Source of the DNA: Hydrogeniiclostridium mannosilyticum
GTDB taxonomy: Bacteria > Bacillota > Clostridia > Oscillospirales > Acutalibacteraceae
DNA: 64,000 bases
Reading direction: 5' to 3'
NCBI RefSeq assembly: GCF_003268275.1
Contig: NZ_QLYR01000001.1
Span: 310,001 to 374,000, forward strand
Shown in pieces: positions 1 through 8,895 of the stretch. The position numbers and the translations under genes were made by a program. Every line of letters begins with the position of its first letter. The first letter of the stretch is position 1. The notes beneath the pieces are model-generated. The model searched no databases and was not told the DNA's origin. It was given only the letters and a program-made list of their open reading frames with translations.

Positions 1-260
1 AGATATGGCTGAACTGCCTGTAAGAGCGCCAGCATATAAGCCCTGGGCACCGCTGTAAAGCTTCCGCCAAAAAAGGCAAATTCCCTCTCTGTTTTTCCAT
101 TGGAGCGGGCAGCCATAAGCGCGCCGCTTCCGGCTGCCCCGGCAACCTCCTCGGGAAGAGGGGCCCGCTGTCTGCCCGTGATGCTCCGCTGGTTACAGAA
201 GCTACACTGGTGCGGGCAACCCAGATGCGGGATGAACACCGCTACATTCGCATGCGCCAT
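1..260 (-). CDS. Radical SAM protein, Elp3/MiaB-like fold (3' part beyond window edge)
   Basis: Reading leftward from an ATG at 260, the first 86 residues run off the window. Residues 15-22 form a CX3CX2C motif (GCPHQCSFCNQ), which binds the 4Fe-4S cluster in radical SAM enzymes, and FFGGSFTAVP is the conserved glycine-rich strand that follows in Elp3/HemN-like members. The start lies 7 bp after the rnc stop codon, so it is probably cotranscribed. A radical SAM gene downstream of rnc is a common Clostridia arrangement. The substrate cannot be told from this fragment; tRNA modification or a coproporphyrinogen-type role are both open. Confidence 0.85.
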   Translation of the reverse strand, partial: MAHANVAVFIPHLGCPHQCSFCNQRSITGRQRAPLPEEVAGAAGSGALMAARSNGKTEREFAFFGGSFTAVPRAYMLALLQAVQPY

Positions 261-267
261 TATACCG

Positions 268-954
268 TTAATAGCCCATCAGGGACAGGGCTTCGCGGGC
301 GGCCTGTTGCTCCGCTTCCTTCTTACTACGCCCGCCGCCGCGGCCGATTACATTGGAGTTCAACCGAACCTCTACTGTAAAATGCTTGTCATGGTCCGGC
401 CCTGTCTCTCCAATTAACACATAATGGATATGCTCCTCTGGATTTTGCTGAATAATCTCCTGAAGCGCCGTCTTGTAATCCTTGAACGATTTCTGCGTAT
501 GCCCTTTTAAAAGCGGAAGTACAAAACGAAGAATAAACTTCCGGGCCTCCTCCATTCCGCCATCCAGATAGATGGCAGCAATAATTGCCTCAAATGCGTC
601 CGCCAAAATGGAAGAACGGGCCCGCCCGCCGGAATTTTGCTCCCCATGGCTGAGGTAGAGATAATCGCCGACTCCAAGCTGCTTGGAAAAGCCGCAGCAG
701 GCCTGCTCACAGACAAGGGCCGCCCGTTTTTTCGTCAATTCCCCCTCCGGGACCTCTGGAAAATTCCGGAACAAATAATCTGCAACCACAACGCCCAAAA
801 CAGAATCGCCCAAAAATTCCAGACGCTCATTGCTCTCAGATCTATTTTTAGATTCATTTGCAAAAGAAGAATGCGTCAAAGCATTTAACAAATAATTTTG
901 ATTGTTAAAATGATATTGAAGACGGTCCTCCAGTATTTTGATATCCTGTGCCAT
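268..954 (-). CDS. rnc: Ribonuclease III
   Basis: 228 residues, the normal length for bacterial RNase III, which cleaves double-stranded RNA in rRNA precursors and other transcripts. The signature NERLEFLGDSVLG (about residues 41-53) supplies metal-binding Glu and Asp of the nuclease domain; a second acidic cluster, DAFEAIIAAIYLDGG, lies near 118-132. The C-terminal 70 residues (from about DYKTALQEIIQ to the end) are a double-stranded RNA-binding domain with a Lys/Ala-rich helix. It follows plsX by 45 bp. The acpP gene often found between plsX and rnc in Firmicutes is absent here. Confidence 0.97.
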   Translation of the reverse strand: MAQDIKILEDRLQYHFNNQNYLLNALTHSSFANESKNRSESNERLEFLGDSVLGVVVADYLFRNFPEVPEGELTKKRAALVCEQACCGFSKQLGVGDYLYLSHGEQNSGGRARSSILADAFEAIIAAIYLDGGMEEARKFILRFVLPLLKGHTQKSFKDYKTALQEIIQQNPEEHIHYVLIGETGPDHDKHFTVEVRLNSNVIGRGGGRSKKEAEQQAAREALSLMGY

Positions 955-999
955 TTTCTGCTCCTTTGATCCTCATCAATCATCCCAGATTAAAATTCC

Positions 1000-2031
1000 T
1001 TATTCCGCGGTGGATTCCCGCCCCTGTTCCTTTGCCGCTATGTTGATTGCCCTGATGCTGGCACTGATTTCATCCACAACGTTGCCCTCCACATAGGCCT
1101 TGGTCAGGCGCAGCGCGTTTTTGAAGGTTTTCGCCTTTGCGCTGCCATGCGCTTTAAACACAGGCTTTGAAGCGCCCATAATCGGAGCTCCGCCATATTC
1201 ATTATAATCCATCGTCTTCTTAAGCTCTTTTACATCGGAAAGAACCATCGCCGCCGCCAGCTTATTTTTAACGCTCTTTGTGAAAATCCCCTTGAGTTTA
1301 CTCATCAGCACCATGGCTACGCCTTCATAAAGCTTTAAAATGCAGTTGCCTGTGAAGCCGTCGGCAACAATGACATCAGCCGCATCTGCCGGGATGTCCC
1401 TTGCCTCAATGTTGCCGATAAAATTCACGGGCGCCTGCTTGAGCAGCGCAAAAGCCTCATGCTGGAGCTCACCGCCTTTGTGGTCCTCGGTGCCCACATT
1501 AGCAAGACCTACGCGCGGATTAGCAACCCCCATGACCTTATTCATATAAATGGAACCCATTATGCCGAACTGCTGGAGCATCTCCGGCTTACAATCCACG
1601 TTGGCGCCGCTGTCAATGAGCATAAAAAAGTCCTTATCCTTCGGCATAACCGGTGCAAAGGCAACGCGCCGCACCCCCTTAATGCGCTTGACAATCATCG
1701 TGGTACCGACAACAAGCGCACCGGAATTGCCGGCGCTGATAAAGGCATCTCCCTCGCCAGCCGCAAGCTTTTGCAGTCCGACAGCCATGGACGAGTCCTT
1801 CTTGGTCTTCATAATATCGCCCGCAGAGTCCTCCATCGTAATGATTTCCGGTGCATCGGCAATTTCCATTCGATTCAAGGAAATCTCATGTTCCTTCGCC
1901 ACACGTTCAATTTCAGCACGCGGCCCCGTCAACATAATATCGATATTGAGCTCTTCAACAGCCTCCGCGCAGCCCTTCAGGATTTCCAGCGGTGCATTGT
2001 CCCCGCCAAAGGCATCTACAATAATCTTCAT
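1000..2031 (-). CDS. plsX: Phosphate acyltransferase PlsX
   Basis: 343 residues. PlsX converts acyl-ACP to acyl-phosphate, the donor used by PlsY in membrane phospholipid synthesis; it is a peripheral cytoplasmic enzyme. The N-terminus MKIIVDAFGGDNAP and the internal stretches SAGNSGALVVG, GANVDC and VADGFTGN are family hallmarks. The C-terminal end EYGGAPIMGASKPVFKAHG is also typical. ATG start with a GGAGG-type ribosome site. It lies between trmFO and rnc on the same strand and probably belongs to one transcript. Confidence 0.96.
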   Translation of the reverse strand: MKIIVDAFGGDNAPLEILKGCAEAVEELNIDIMLTGPRAEIERVAKEHEISLNRMEIADAPEIITMEDSAGDIMKTKKDSSMAVGLQKLAAGEGDAFISAGNSGALVVGTTMIVKRIKGVRRVAFAPVMPKDKDFFMLIDSGANVDCKPEMLQQFGIMGSIYMNKVMGVANPRVGLANVGTEDHKGGELQHEAFALLKQAPVNFIGNIEARDIPADAADVIVADGFTGNCILKLYEGVAMVLMSKLKGIFTKSVKNKLAAAMVLSDVKELKKTMDYNEYGGAPIMGASKPVFKAHGSAKAKTFKNALRLTKAYVEGNVVDEISASIRAINIAAKEQGRESTAE

Positions 2032-2058
2032 AATTATTTCCTCCGTTTATTCCTGTGC

Positions 2059-3369
2059 CTATGCTTCTATTACAGCGGCAAGTTTTTGCAGTGCACGTTC
2101 AGAAAACGCAGCATAGCGCAGCCGCTTGTCCTTAATCTTCGTCTCCAGCGGCGGCAAAATACCAAAATTTGCCCCCATGGGCTGAAAATCCGCAGTACCG
2201 CCAAAGGCCACATAACGCAGCAGCGAGCCTATCATCGTCTCCGCCGGCAAGATCAGCGGCGGTCCCCCGCGCAGCCTTGCAACAGCATTACGGCCGGAAA
2301 CAATTCCTGAGGCGCTGGACTCCATGTAGCCCTCGACTCCAAGTATCTGTCCGGCAAAGAAAAGCGCTGGATTCTCACGCAAGCTCAAGTCCGCTGAAAG
2401 CACGTGTGGCGAATTTAAAAAGGTATTGCGGTGCATCACTCCATAGCGAACAAATTCTGCTTGCTCCAAACCCGGGATCATTTGAAAAACCCGTTTTTGC
2501 TCACCGAATTTCAAATTTGTCTGAAATCCGACCAAATTATAAAGCGTTCCGGCCTGGTTTTCCCTTCGCAGCTGAACGACCGCCCAAGGCCGGTGTCCGG
2601 TGGCAGGGTCTCTCAGCCCAACCGGCTTTAGCGGGCCAAAGCGAATGGTGTCAGGCCCTCTCCGGGCCATAACCTCCACCGGCATGCAGCCCTCATAGAC
2701 CTTAGGGTCCCTTACATCAAAGCCGTGCACTGGTGCGGGCTCCGCCTCAATCAACGCCTGATAAAAGGTCTCATATTCGGCCTTGTTCATTGGGCAATTG
2801 AGATAGGCCCCCTCAGCCCCGGCTTCTTCCCGGCCATAGCGGGAGGCAGCAAAGATCTTTTCCCTATTCAGGCTGTCAGCCGTCACAATCGGTGCTGCCG
2901 CATCAAAAAAGCTCAGGCTTCCACCGCAAAGCGCGGAGATTTTTTCCGCCAGCGTCTCCGAGGTCAGCGGGCCGGTCGCAATAACGGCGGGCCCTTCCGC
3001 TGGCAGCTCCGTTACCTCCCCGTCAACCACTTCAATATTGGCATGACTGCGAATTTTTTCTGTAACCGCGGCGGCAAATAGATCACGATCTACCGCCAAC
3101 GCCCCGCCGGCCGGAACCGCACATTGTTCCGCACAAGCTACCAACAAGGAGCCCATACGCCGCATCTCCTCTTTCAGCAGCCCCGCGGCGCTGTCTAGCC
3201 GACGGGCTTTTAGGGAGTTGGAGCACACCAACTCTGCAAATAAAGGGCTTTTATGTGCCGGAGAAAAACGCTGCGGCTTCATTTCCCGCAGGACTACCCG
3301 CTCGCCGGCCTGGGCAATTTGCCAGGCCGCTTCACACCCGGCCAGCCCTGCTCCAATTACCTGAATCAT
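2059..3369 (-). CDS. trmFO: Methylenetetrahydrofolate--tRNA-(uracil-5-)-methyltransferase TrmFO
   Basis: 436 residues. TrmFO makes 5-methyluridine at tRNA position 54 using methylenetetrahydrofolate and FAD, replacing the SAM-dependent TrmA in most Firmicutes. The N-terminal dinucleotide-binding motif VIGAGLAGCEAAWQIAQ is the FAD site, and the ELVCSNSLKA motif follows near residues 46-55. C-terminal GQILGVEGYMESSASG and the terminal FGILPPLETKIKDK are family specific. Its ATG overlaps the topA stop by 4 bp (ATGA), so the two are translationally coupled; topA-trmFO adjacency is conserved in Firmicutes. Confidence 0.97.
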   Translation of the reverse strand: MIQVIGAGLAGCEAAWQIAQAGERVVLREMKPQRFSPAHKSPLFAELVCSNSLKARRLDSAAGLLKEEMRRMGSLLVACAEQCAVPAGGALAVDRDLFAAAVTEKIRSHANIEVVDGEVTELPAEGPAVIATGPLTSETLAEKISALCGGSLSFFDAAAPIVTADSLNREKIFAASRYGREEAGAEGAYLNCPMNKAEYETFYQALIEAEPAPVHGFDVRDPKVYEGCMPVEVMARRGPDTIRFGPLKPVGLRDPATGHRPWAVVQLRRENQAGTLYNLVGFQTNLKFGEQKRVFQMIPGLEQAEFVRYGVMHRNTFLNSPHVLSADLSLRENPALFFAGQILGVEGYMESSASGIVSGRNAVARLRGGPPLILPAETMIGSLLRYVAFGGTADFQPMGANFGILPPLETKIKDKRLRYAAFSERALQKLAAVIEA

Positions 3370-5456
3370 TCGTCCTGCCCTTCCATCTTCTCAAAGCCGC
3401 AATCCGGGGTTATGCAATAGAGCTTTGGTGTCTTTCCCTTTTTACGCAGCAGGGTTTTCCCACAGCGCGGACATTTCTCCTGTACAGGCTCATCCCAGGA
3501 GACGAAATCACATGCCGGGTAATTGCTGCAGCCATAGAAAACACGCCCCTTTTTGGAACGGCGCACCACAACCTTTCCATCGCACTTCGGGCATTGAGCC
3601 CCATTTTCTTGGATTAGCTTTTTGATATTTTTACACTCCGGATAGCCGGGGCATGCGATAAACTTTCCGTAACGCCCTGTTTTGATCACCATGCGGCGCC
3701 CGCACTTCTCGCAGATGATGTCCGTTTCGTCTTCCTTCAGCTGGATTTTTACGCCCTGCATTTCCTCCTTGGCCTGCTTCAAGGTCTTTTCAAAGTCGCC
3801 GTAGAAGCTCTTCAGCGTGTCCACCCAATTGGTCTGCCCATTCTGAATACGATCCAAATCAGTTTCAACCTGTGCGGTAAAGCGGATATTGACAATTTTC
3901 GGGAAACGGTCTTCCATCAGCTTGGTAGACACCTCGCCCAGTTCAGTAGGCTTGAGGGCCTTGCCGTCCCGCACCACATATTCCCGCCCGGTAATGGTCG
4001 AAATTGTGGAGGCATAGGTGGAAGGGCGCCCAATCCCATTTTCCTCCAGGGCCTTAATCAGCGTTGCCTCTGTATAACGCGGCGGAGGCTGCGTGAAATG
4101 CTGGTTCCCCAGCAGCTCCTTACATTTCAGCGCCATATCCTTTTCCAGCGGCGGTAAGCTTCCGCCTTCCTTCGTTTCTTCGTCTTTTCCCTCTTCATAC
4201 AGCACCGTAAACCCGTCAAAGGTGACAATATAGCCGGAGGCCTTAAATAAATGGCCGGTACTGGCCAGAATATCCACCTGCGTGGTGCTTTGCAGGCAAT
4301 TTGCCATCTGGCAGGCGACAAAACGCTCCCAAATCAGCTTATACAGCTTATACTGGTCATTTGTCAGGCTGGCCTTTACCTTATCCGGCGACAGCGAAAT
4401 GGTCGTTGGCCGAATGGCCTCGTGCCCGTCCTGAGCGTTCGCCTTAGTTTTAAAATGACGCGGGCTGTCGGGCAGATATTTCTTCCCCCAGCGTTCGCCA
4501 ATGTACTGTACCGCCTCCTGAATCGCATCCTCAGAGATACGCAGCGAGTCTGTTCTCATATAGGTAATCAGGCCTGTTGCGCCCAGGCCCTCCAGTTCAA
4601 CGCCCTCGTAGAGCTCCTGTGCAGCCTTCATCGTTCTGCGGGCCTGAAAGCCCAGCTTTCTGGAGGCCTCCTGCTGCAATGTCGAGGTGATGAACGGTGG
4701 TGCTGGGCTCTTTCTGCGCGTACCCTTTTTAAGCTTGGAAATTTTGTACTGCGCGCCCTCCAGCTCCTTGAGAAGCGCATCCGCCTCTTCCTTGTTGGAA
4801 ATTTTAATCTTTCCATCCTCATTGCCGTAAAAGGCCGCGGCAAAAGCCTTGCGGGAACCCTGCGGAATGAACTTTGCGTCCAGCGTCCAGTATTCTTCCG
4901 GTACAAAGGCACGAATTTCATTTTCGCGGTCCACAATAATCCGGACCGCTACCGACTGGACACGCCCCGCTGAAAGACCGCGGCGAATCTTCTGGGAAAG
5001 AAAGGGGCTCAGCTTATAGCCAACCAGCCTGTCCAGGATACGGCGGGCCTGCTGGGCGTTAACCAGGTCGATATCAATTGTCCGCGGGGCCTCCATACCG
5101 GAGGAGATCCCCGATTTCGTAATCTCATTAAAAGTGATCCGGTTTTTATCTTCCGTGTTCAGGCCCAGAATATAGGCCAGATGCCAGGAAATTGCCTCGC
5201 CCTCGCGATCCGGGTCGGTGGCCAGCAATACGCCACTGGATTTTTCGGCACGTTCCTTGAGCTCATCCACCAATTTTTCCTTGCCTTTGATAATCTCATA
5301 CTTGGGTTTAAAATCCTTTTTTATATCAACGCTGAGGCGTTTTTCCGGCAGATCCCGGATATGGCCCATCGTTGCCACAACGTCATATTCCCCGCCTAAA
5401 TATTTCTTTATCGTCTTCACCTTGGTAGGCGACTCCACAATAATCAATTTTGACAA
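3366..5456 (-). CDS. topA: DNA topoisomerase I (type IA)
   Basis: 696 residues. Relaxes negatively supercoiled DNA. The TOPRIM domain begins at the N-terminus (IIVESPTKVKTIKKYLG) and contains DPDREGEA near residue 81. The nucleophilic Tyr is Y299 in LITYMRTDS. The C-terminus carries three zinc-ribbon-like units with Cys pairs (CEKCGRRM...CPGYPEC, CPKCDGKV...CSNYPAC, CPRCGKTL...CITPDC), usual for Firmicutes TopA. The start codon is TTG at 5456, with GGGG nine bases upstream; no better in-frame start is visible before the conserved SKLIIVES. dprA lies upstream after a 293-bp gap. Confidence 0.97.
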   Translation of the reverse strand: MSKLIIVESPTKVKTIKKYLGGEYDVVATMGHIRDLPEKRLSVDIKKDFKPKYEIIKGKEKLVDELKERAEKSSGVLLATDPDREGEAISWHLAYILGLNTEDKNRITFNEITKSGISSGMEAPRTIDIDLVNAQQARRILDRLVGYKLSPFLSQKIRRGLSAGRVQSVAVRIIVDRENEIRAFVPEEYWTLDAKFIPQGSRKAFAAAFYGNEDGKIKISNKEEADALLKELEGAQYKISKLKKGTRRKSPAPPFITSTLQQEASRKLGFQARRTMKAAQELYEGVELEGLGATGLITYMRTDSLRISEDAIQEAVQYIGERWGKKYLPDSPRHFKTKANAQDGHEAIRPTTISLSPDKVKASLTNDQYKLYKLIWERFVACQMANCLQSTTQVDILASTGHLFKASGYIVTFDGFTVLYEEGKDEETKEGGSLPPLEKDMALKCKELLGNQHFTQPPPRYTEATLIKALEENGIGRPSTYASTISTITGREYVVRDGKALKPTELGEVSTKLMEDRFPKIVNIRFTAQVETDLDRIQNGQTNWVDTLKSFYGDFEKTLKQAKEEMQGVKIQLKEDETDIICEKCGRRMVIKTGRYGKFIACPGYPECKNIKKLIQENGAQCPKCDGKVVVRRSKKGRVFYGCSNYPACDFVSWDEPVQEKCPRCGKTLLRKKGKTPKLYCITPDCGFEKMEGQDE

Positions 5457-5749
5457 AACGCAGCACCCCTATTTCATCTTTTATTGAATGTTAACGCAAT
5501 CCGAAAAAATACCCCAGCAAGGCAGCAGACGAACTGCCGAACAGTCCGCCGCGGCAAGATATTTTCTGTCCTCCCATTTTCATTGTAAGGATTGCTCACT
5601 TTTTATGCTCTGTAAGGATAATTTAGAACCGGCGGAGCAGGATTTTCCGCCCATGTTTTCTATCATATACTATTTTACTGTTAAAATCCACCATAAATTA
5701 TGATGGACTTTAACAGTAAACCTGCTTGTGCTCTCATACCGGCAACCGG
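5457..5749. other. 293-bp gap between dprA and topA
   Basis: No convincing ORF. The only structure seen is the long palindrome at 5674-5720, annotated separately. The rest is AT-rich next to topA and presumably holds the topA promoter, although no clean -35/-10 pair was assigned. Confidence 0.5.
5674..5720 (-). repeat. Long imperfect palindrome downstream of dprA
   Basis: Outer arms TTTACTGTTAAA and TTTAACAGTAAA (12 bp, perfect) enclose a second stem, tccaccata against tatgatgga, broken by one mismatch that becomes a G-U pair only in leftward RNA. In that direction it sits just after the dprA stop. No long U tract follows, so a classical intrinsic terminator is doubtful; an mRNA-stabilising hairpin or protein site is possible. 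Confidence 0.6.
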
Positions 5750-6874
5750 CTACAGGGAATACCGCTTTCCTGAATAGGAGCGGACCACGCCGAGGAGCTC
5801 CAGCTCTGTCAGCGCTGCCAAAACACGGCGCACGTCAAGGCCGGCATGTTCACTCAAGGCAGACAGCGGCTGCTCCTCTTGTGTCAAACAGCCATACACA
5901 AGAGAAGCCTCCGGGGACGCATCATCCGGCAAAGGCCGCACTTCTGCCGGTTCCCGCCGTATTTCGTCCATTCGCATTGGCTCCTGCATGATTTTGGCGC
6001 TTAGTCCGTATTCCTCCAAAATATCGCGAGCCCTCCAAACCGCCTTGGCGCCGGTTTGTATCAACGTATTAACACCGCGGGAAACCACGCGGGATACATC
6101 GCCCGGCACAGCAAAAACATCGCGGCCCTGGTTCAAGGCAAAATCGGCTGTAATCAGCGATCCGCTTTTTCCCGCCGCCTCAACTACTACAGTCCCTTGG
6201 CACAGGCCCGCTATAATACGGTTGCGTACAGGAAAAGTCGTGGCCGAAGCCGGACTATTCGGCGGATATTCTGAAACCAGCGCGCCGTGCCGGGCCACAC
6301 TCTCCCGCAGAGCGGCATTCGACATTAAATAATTAAAATCGATGCCGCAGCCCAGCACGCAGATTGTTTCCCCCTCCGCCCGGATTGCCCCTTTATGCGC
6401 CGCAGTGTCGATGCCCAGCGCGCCGCCGCTCACAATAGCTACCCCGGCCTTCGCCAAATCGTAGGACAGAGAGGCTGCCGTCGCAATACCGGAGCCGGAC
6501 GCATGGCGGGTTCCCACCATCGCAATCGCCAACCGTTCTCCACCCAAATCCGGCAATCGCCCTTTTATATACAGCACACAGGGCGGATTGGGAATCTGAT
6601 ACAGGCGGGAAGGAAAGCAAGGGTCGTCCAGCGTCAAAACCTGCTGGCCCAATTTTTCTGCAAAATCAAGCTGTGCCTGCGCCTGCTCAAGGGAATAGGA
6701 CGACAAGCGAGCGATTTCCTTCGTTGTAAAAATTCCCTCCAAACGCCAGCTCTCTTCACCGCTATGATAAAATTGCTCTATATTTTCATAGGAACGTAAA
6801 ATACGCAGCGGCTTGGTGCTTCCCGCTCCTAGGCCGTGCTGCATCCATATCCAGTATGCTCTGCGGTCTACCAT
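5750..6874 (-). CDS. dprA: DNA-processing protein DprA (Smf)
   Basis: 374 residues. DprA binds incoming single-stranded DNA and loads RecA during transformation; it is also widely kept in species not known to be competent. The Rossmann-like core shows MVGTRHASGSG, SGGALGIDTAAHKGAI, VLGCGID and FPVRNRIIAGL, all family hallmarks. The N-terminal 60 residues are a helical SAM-like region and the C-terminal 60 residues a winged-helix domain (LVYGCLTQEEQPLSALSEHA). The start is directly next to the preceding methyltransferase stop; dprA-topA synteny is usual in Firmicutes. Confidence 0.96.
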   Translation of the reverse strand: MVDRRAYWIWMQHGLGAGSTKPLRILRSYENIEQFYHSGEESWRLEGIFTTKEIARLSSYSLEQAQAQLDFAEKLGQQVLTLDDPCFPSRLYQIPNPPCVLYIKGRLPDLGGERLAIAMVGTRHASGSGIATAASLSYDLAKAGVAIVSGGALGIDTAAHKGAIRAEGETICVLGCGIDFNYLMSNAALRESVARHGALVSEYPPNSPASATTFPVRNRIIAGLCQGTVVVEAAGKSGSLITADFALNQGRDVFAVPGDVSRVVSRGVNTLIQTGAKAVWRARDILEEYGLSAKIMQEPMRMDEIRREPAEVRPLPDDASPEASLVYGCLTQEEQPLSALSEHAGLDVRRVLAALTELELLGVVRSYSGKRYSL

Positions 6875-6875
6875 A

Positions 6876-7685
6876 TCATGTCCCCTTCCGCATCATTTCC
6901 CACATCAAAATCGCGGCCGATGCAGAAGCATTCAAACTCTCCGCCCGGCCCTCCATAGGAATAGCCACACAAGCGGCGCTGGCCTCAATGGTTTCGGCCC
7001 GCAGCCCGTTCCCCTCGTTTCCAACCGCTACTATAGAAGGAGGCGTAAAGTCAACCTCCAGTATAGAACGCGCGTCCGCTCTGGGAACCGCCGCATAGCA
7101 GGCAGTCCCCTGCCTCTTCAGACGGTTAAAGAGACATGCCAAATCCGCTTCATAACGCAAGGGCAAGCGAAAAACAGCCCCCATACTCGCCCGCAGCACC
7201 TTGGGACTGTACACATCACAGCTTTGCCCCGCAACGATTACTTCCTGTAATCCCAGGGCCTCGGCAGTACGCAGAATCGTTCCCATATTGCCCGGGTCCT
7301 GGACGTTTTCCAACGCGAGGCAGCGCCCGACAATAGGCTTTTCACCTGCTGGCTGTGCGCCGTTTCCGGCTAAGCCGCAAATGCAAAAAACCTCCTGAGA
7401 AGTTTTTGTCTCAGACAAAAGCTGCGCTACATGCGGCGCCACCTGAAAGGCGCGCCGCGCCGCCGGTATCATCTTTTCCAAATAACGCGCATAACGGGAA
7501 AGCGCCTGCTCCGTATAAAACAGGCAGGCTACCTCGCAGCCGCTGCGAACCGCATCTTCACATAAGCGCGCCCCCTCTACCAAAAAAGAGCCTTCCTTCC
7601 GGCGAAAGGCAGAATCAGCGGACAACCGGGCGGCAAACTTGACCCATTCATTTTTTCTGCTGGTGATGATATCCGGCATAAGCAC
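6876..7685 (-). CDS. TrmH/SpoU-family RNA 2'-O-methyltransferase
   Basis: 269 residues. A SAM-dependent trefoil-knot methyltransferase of the SpoU class acting on the ribose of rRNA or tRNA. Seen are an N-terminal substrate-binding region (FLVEGARLCEDAV), then LALENVQDPGNMGTILRTAEA (motif 1), VAVGNEGNGL (motif 2) and IPMEGRAESLNASASAAI (motif 3). The start is either GTG at 7685 (GGAG five bases upstream) or ATG at 7679. Its position between rplT and dprA resembles the YsgA-type rRNA methyltransferase next to ribosomal genes, but the exact target is not resolved. Confidence 0.92.
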   Translation of the reverse strand: MLMPDIITSRKNEWVKFAARLSADSAFRRKEGSFLVEGARLCEDAVRSGCEVACLFYTEQALSRYARYLEKMIPAARRAFQVAPHVAQLLSETKTSQEVFCICGLAGNGAQPAGEKPIVGRCLALENVQDPGNMGTILRTAEALGLQEVIVAGQSCDVYSPKVLRASMGAVFRLPLRYEADLACLFNRLKRQGTACYAAVPRADARSILEVDFTPPSIVAVGNEGNGLRAETIEASAACVAIPMEGRAESLNASASAAILMWEMMRKGT

Positions 7686-7702
7686 TCAAACTCCAATAAT
7701 GA

Positions 7703-7736
7703 AAATTTGCGCCCGGCAGCATTTCCGGGCGCAATC
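7703..7736 (-). terminator. Intrinsic terminator after rplT
   Basis: A perfect 10-bp GC-rich stem, TTGCGCCCGG / CCGGGCGCAA (7707-7716 with 7725-7734), loop of 8. In the leftward direction it is followed by AAATTTTCATT. It separates the ribosomal operon from the methyltransferase gene, probably only partly. Confidence 0.75.
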
Positions 7737-7745
7737 ACAGCTTAA

Positions 7746-8099
7746 TTATAAAGCGGCCTTAGCCTTTTCCACCAGCGTTGCAAAAGCGCTTGCATCGGCT
7801 ACGGCGATTTCTGCCAGCATCTTACGGTTGAGGGTTACGCCGGCTTTTTTCAGTCCGTTCATAAACACGGAATAGCTGACGCCATTGGCACGGCAAGCAG
7901 CGGAAATGCGGGTAATCCACAGGCGGCGAAAATCTCTCTTCTTCGCCTTACGGCCGATATATGCATAGTTACCAGATTTCATTACGGCCTGTTTGGCCAT
8001 TTTAAAATGCTTACTTTTAGAACCCCAGTAACCCTTTGCCAGCTTCAGAATTTTTTTTCTTCTCTTGCGTGTCGCTAACGCACCTTTAATACGAGCCAT
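7746..8099 (-). CDS. rplT: 50S ribosomal protein L20
   Basis: 117 residues, the standard length. L20 binds 23S rRNA early in 50S assembly and, in Firmicutes, represses its own operon through the leader RNA. The N-terminus [24 protein letters not shown] (basic extended tail) and [11 protein letters not shown] are diagnostic (residues shown only in part of the tail). Last gene of infC-rpmI-rplT, with a terminator hairpin immediately downstream. Confidence 0.98.
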   Translation of the reverse strand: MARIKGALATRKRRKKILKLAKGYWGSKSKHFKMAKQAVMKSGNYAYIGRKAKKRDFRRLWITRISAACRANGVSYSVFMNGLKKAGVTLNRKMLAEIAVADASAFATLVEKAKAAL

Positions 8100-8129
8100 T
8101 CTATCTTACCTCCACATTCGGTTTTCTTC

Positions 8130-8327
8130 TTATTTATAGGGAATGAGTCTCTTGATTTGCGCCACATTGGTCTCGCCAACCACGGTGGTTTTCCGGAGGC
8201 CTCTCTTACGTTTTGTCGTCTTTTTGTTCAAAATGTGCGACTTATTCGCATGAGCACGAATGACTTTACCGTTTTTTGACAGCTTAAAGCGCTTTTTAGC
8301 GCCGGAATGCGTCTTGATTTTAGGCAT
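8130..8327 (-). CDS. rpmI: 50S ribosomal protein L35
   Basis: 65 residues beginning [20 protein letters not shown], the universal L35 start. The reading frame is open for 24 more codons upstream, but the ATG at 8327 has a strong GGAGGGG ribosome site and matches the family start. A basic protein of the 50S subunit; central gene of the infC operon. Confidence 0.98.
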   Translation of the reverse strand: MPKIKTHSGAKKRFKLSKNGKVIRAHANKSHILNKKTTKRKRGLRKTTVVGETNVAQIKRLIPYK

Positions 8328-8376
8328 GATAGCCCCTCCTTCTATTTTATAAAAAAAAATTAAACAGGTTGACAGC

Positions 8377-8895
8377 TTATTTCGCGGGCCTGGAGGCAAG
8401 GAACATCAACATATTGCGCCCTTCCAGCTTTGCCGGCTTTTCCACTACGGCGACCTCCTCCAGCGCTTCAGCAAAACGCTTCATCACATCATAGCCAATT
8501 TCCGGATGCCCCATCTCACGGCCGCGGAAACGGATGGAAGCCTTTACTTTGTCTCCGCCCTTGAGGAAACGCACCGCATGCCCGACTTTCGTTTCAAAAT
8601 CGTGCACATCAATGTTCAAAGAAAGGCGAACTTCTTTGATATCAACAATACGCTGGTTCTTCTTCGCTTCCTTTTCGCGTTTGGTCTGCTCGAAACGATA
8701 TTTGCCGTAATCGACGATCTTGCATACCGGCGGCGTCGCCTGGGGTGCAATTTTGACCAGATCCAGATTCTGGGCAAAAGCCTGCTCCAGCGCCTCCTTA
8801 GATGTCATCACACCCAACTGAGCGCCGTCCGGCCCTATGACGCGTACTTCCCTGTCGCGGATATCCTCGTTGATCTGCAGTTCCTTATTGCTAAT
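8377..8895 (-). CDS. infC: Translation initiation factor IF-3 (probable AUU start)
   Basis: 172 residues if translation starts at ATT 8895-8893, giving [21 protein letters not shown], the normal IF-3 N-terminus. The first in-frame ATG (8817) would cut away 26 conserved residues including [12 protein letters not shown], so it cannot be the true start. GGAGG lies 9 bases before the ATT (an ATC directly upstream is a second candidate). IF-3 proofreads the start codon, and an AUU start allows feedback, as known in E. coli. N-domain to about residue 75, then the C-domain with [23 protein letters not shown]. First gene of the L20-regulated operon. Confidence 0.93.
   Translation of the reverse strand: MSNKELQINEDIRDREVRVIGPDGAQLGVMTSKEALEQAFAQNLDLVKIAPQATPPVCKIVDYGKYRFEQTKREKEAKKNQRIVDIKEVRLSLNIDVHDFETKVGHAVRFLKGGDKVKASIRFRGREMGHPEIGYDVMKRFAEALEEVAVVEKPAKLEGRNMLMFLASRPAK

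Noticed and set aside
1459-2310. 283-codon plus-strand ORF opposite plsX and trmFO
   Set aside because: Overlaps two certain genes on the other strand, has no ribosome site and no recognisable domain; it is an antisense shadow.
4251-4973. 240-codon plus-strand ORF opposite topA
   Set aside because: Lies wholly within the conserved topA coding region and has no independent start signal.
5488-5703. 71-codon plus-strand ORF in the dprA-topA gap
   Set aside because: No ribosome site, low-complexity product, ends in the palindrome.
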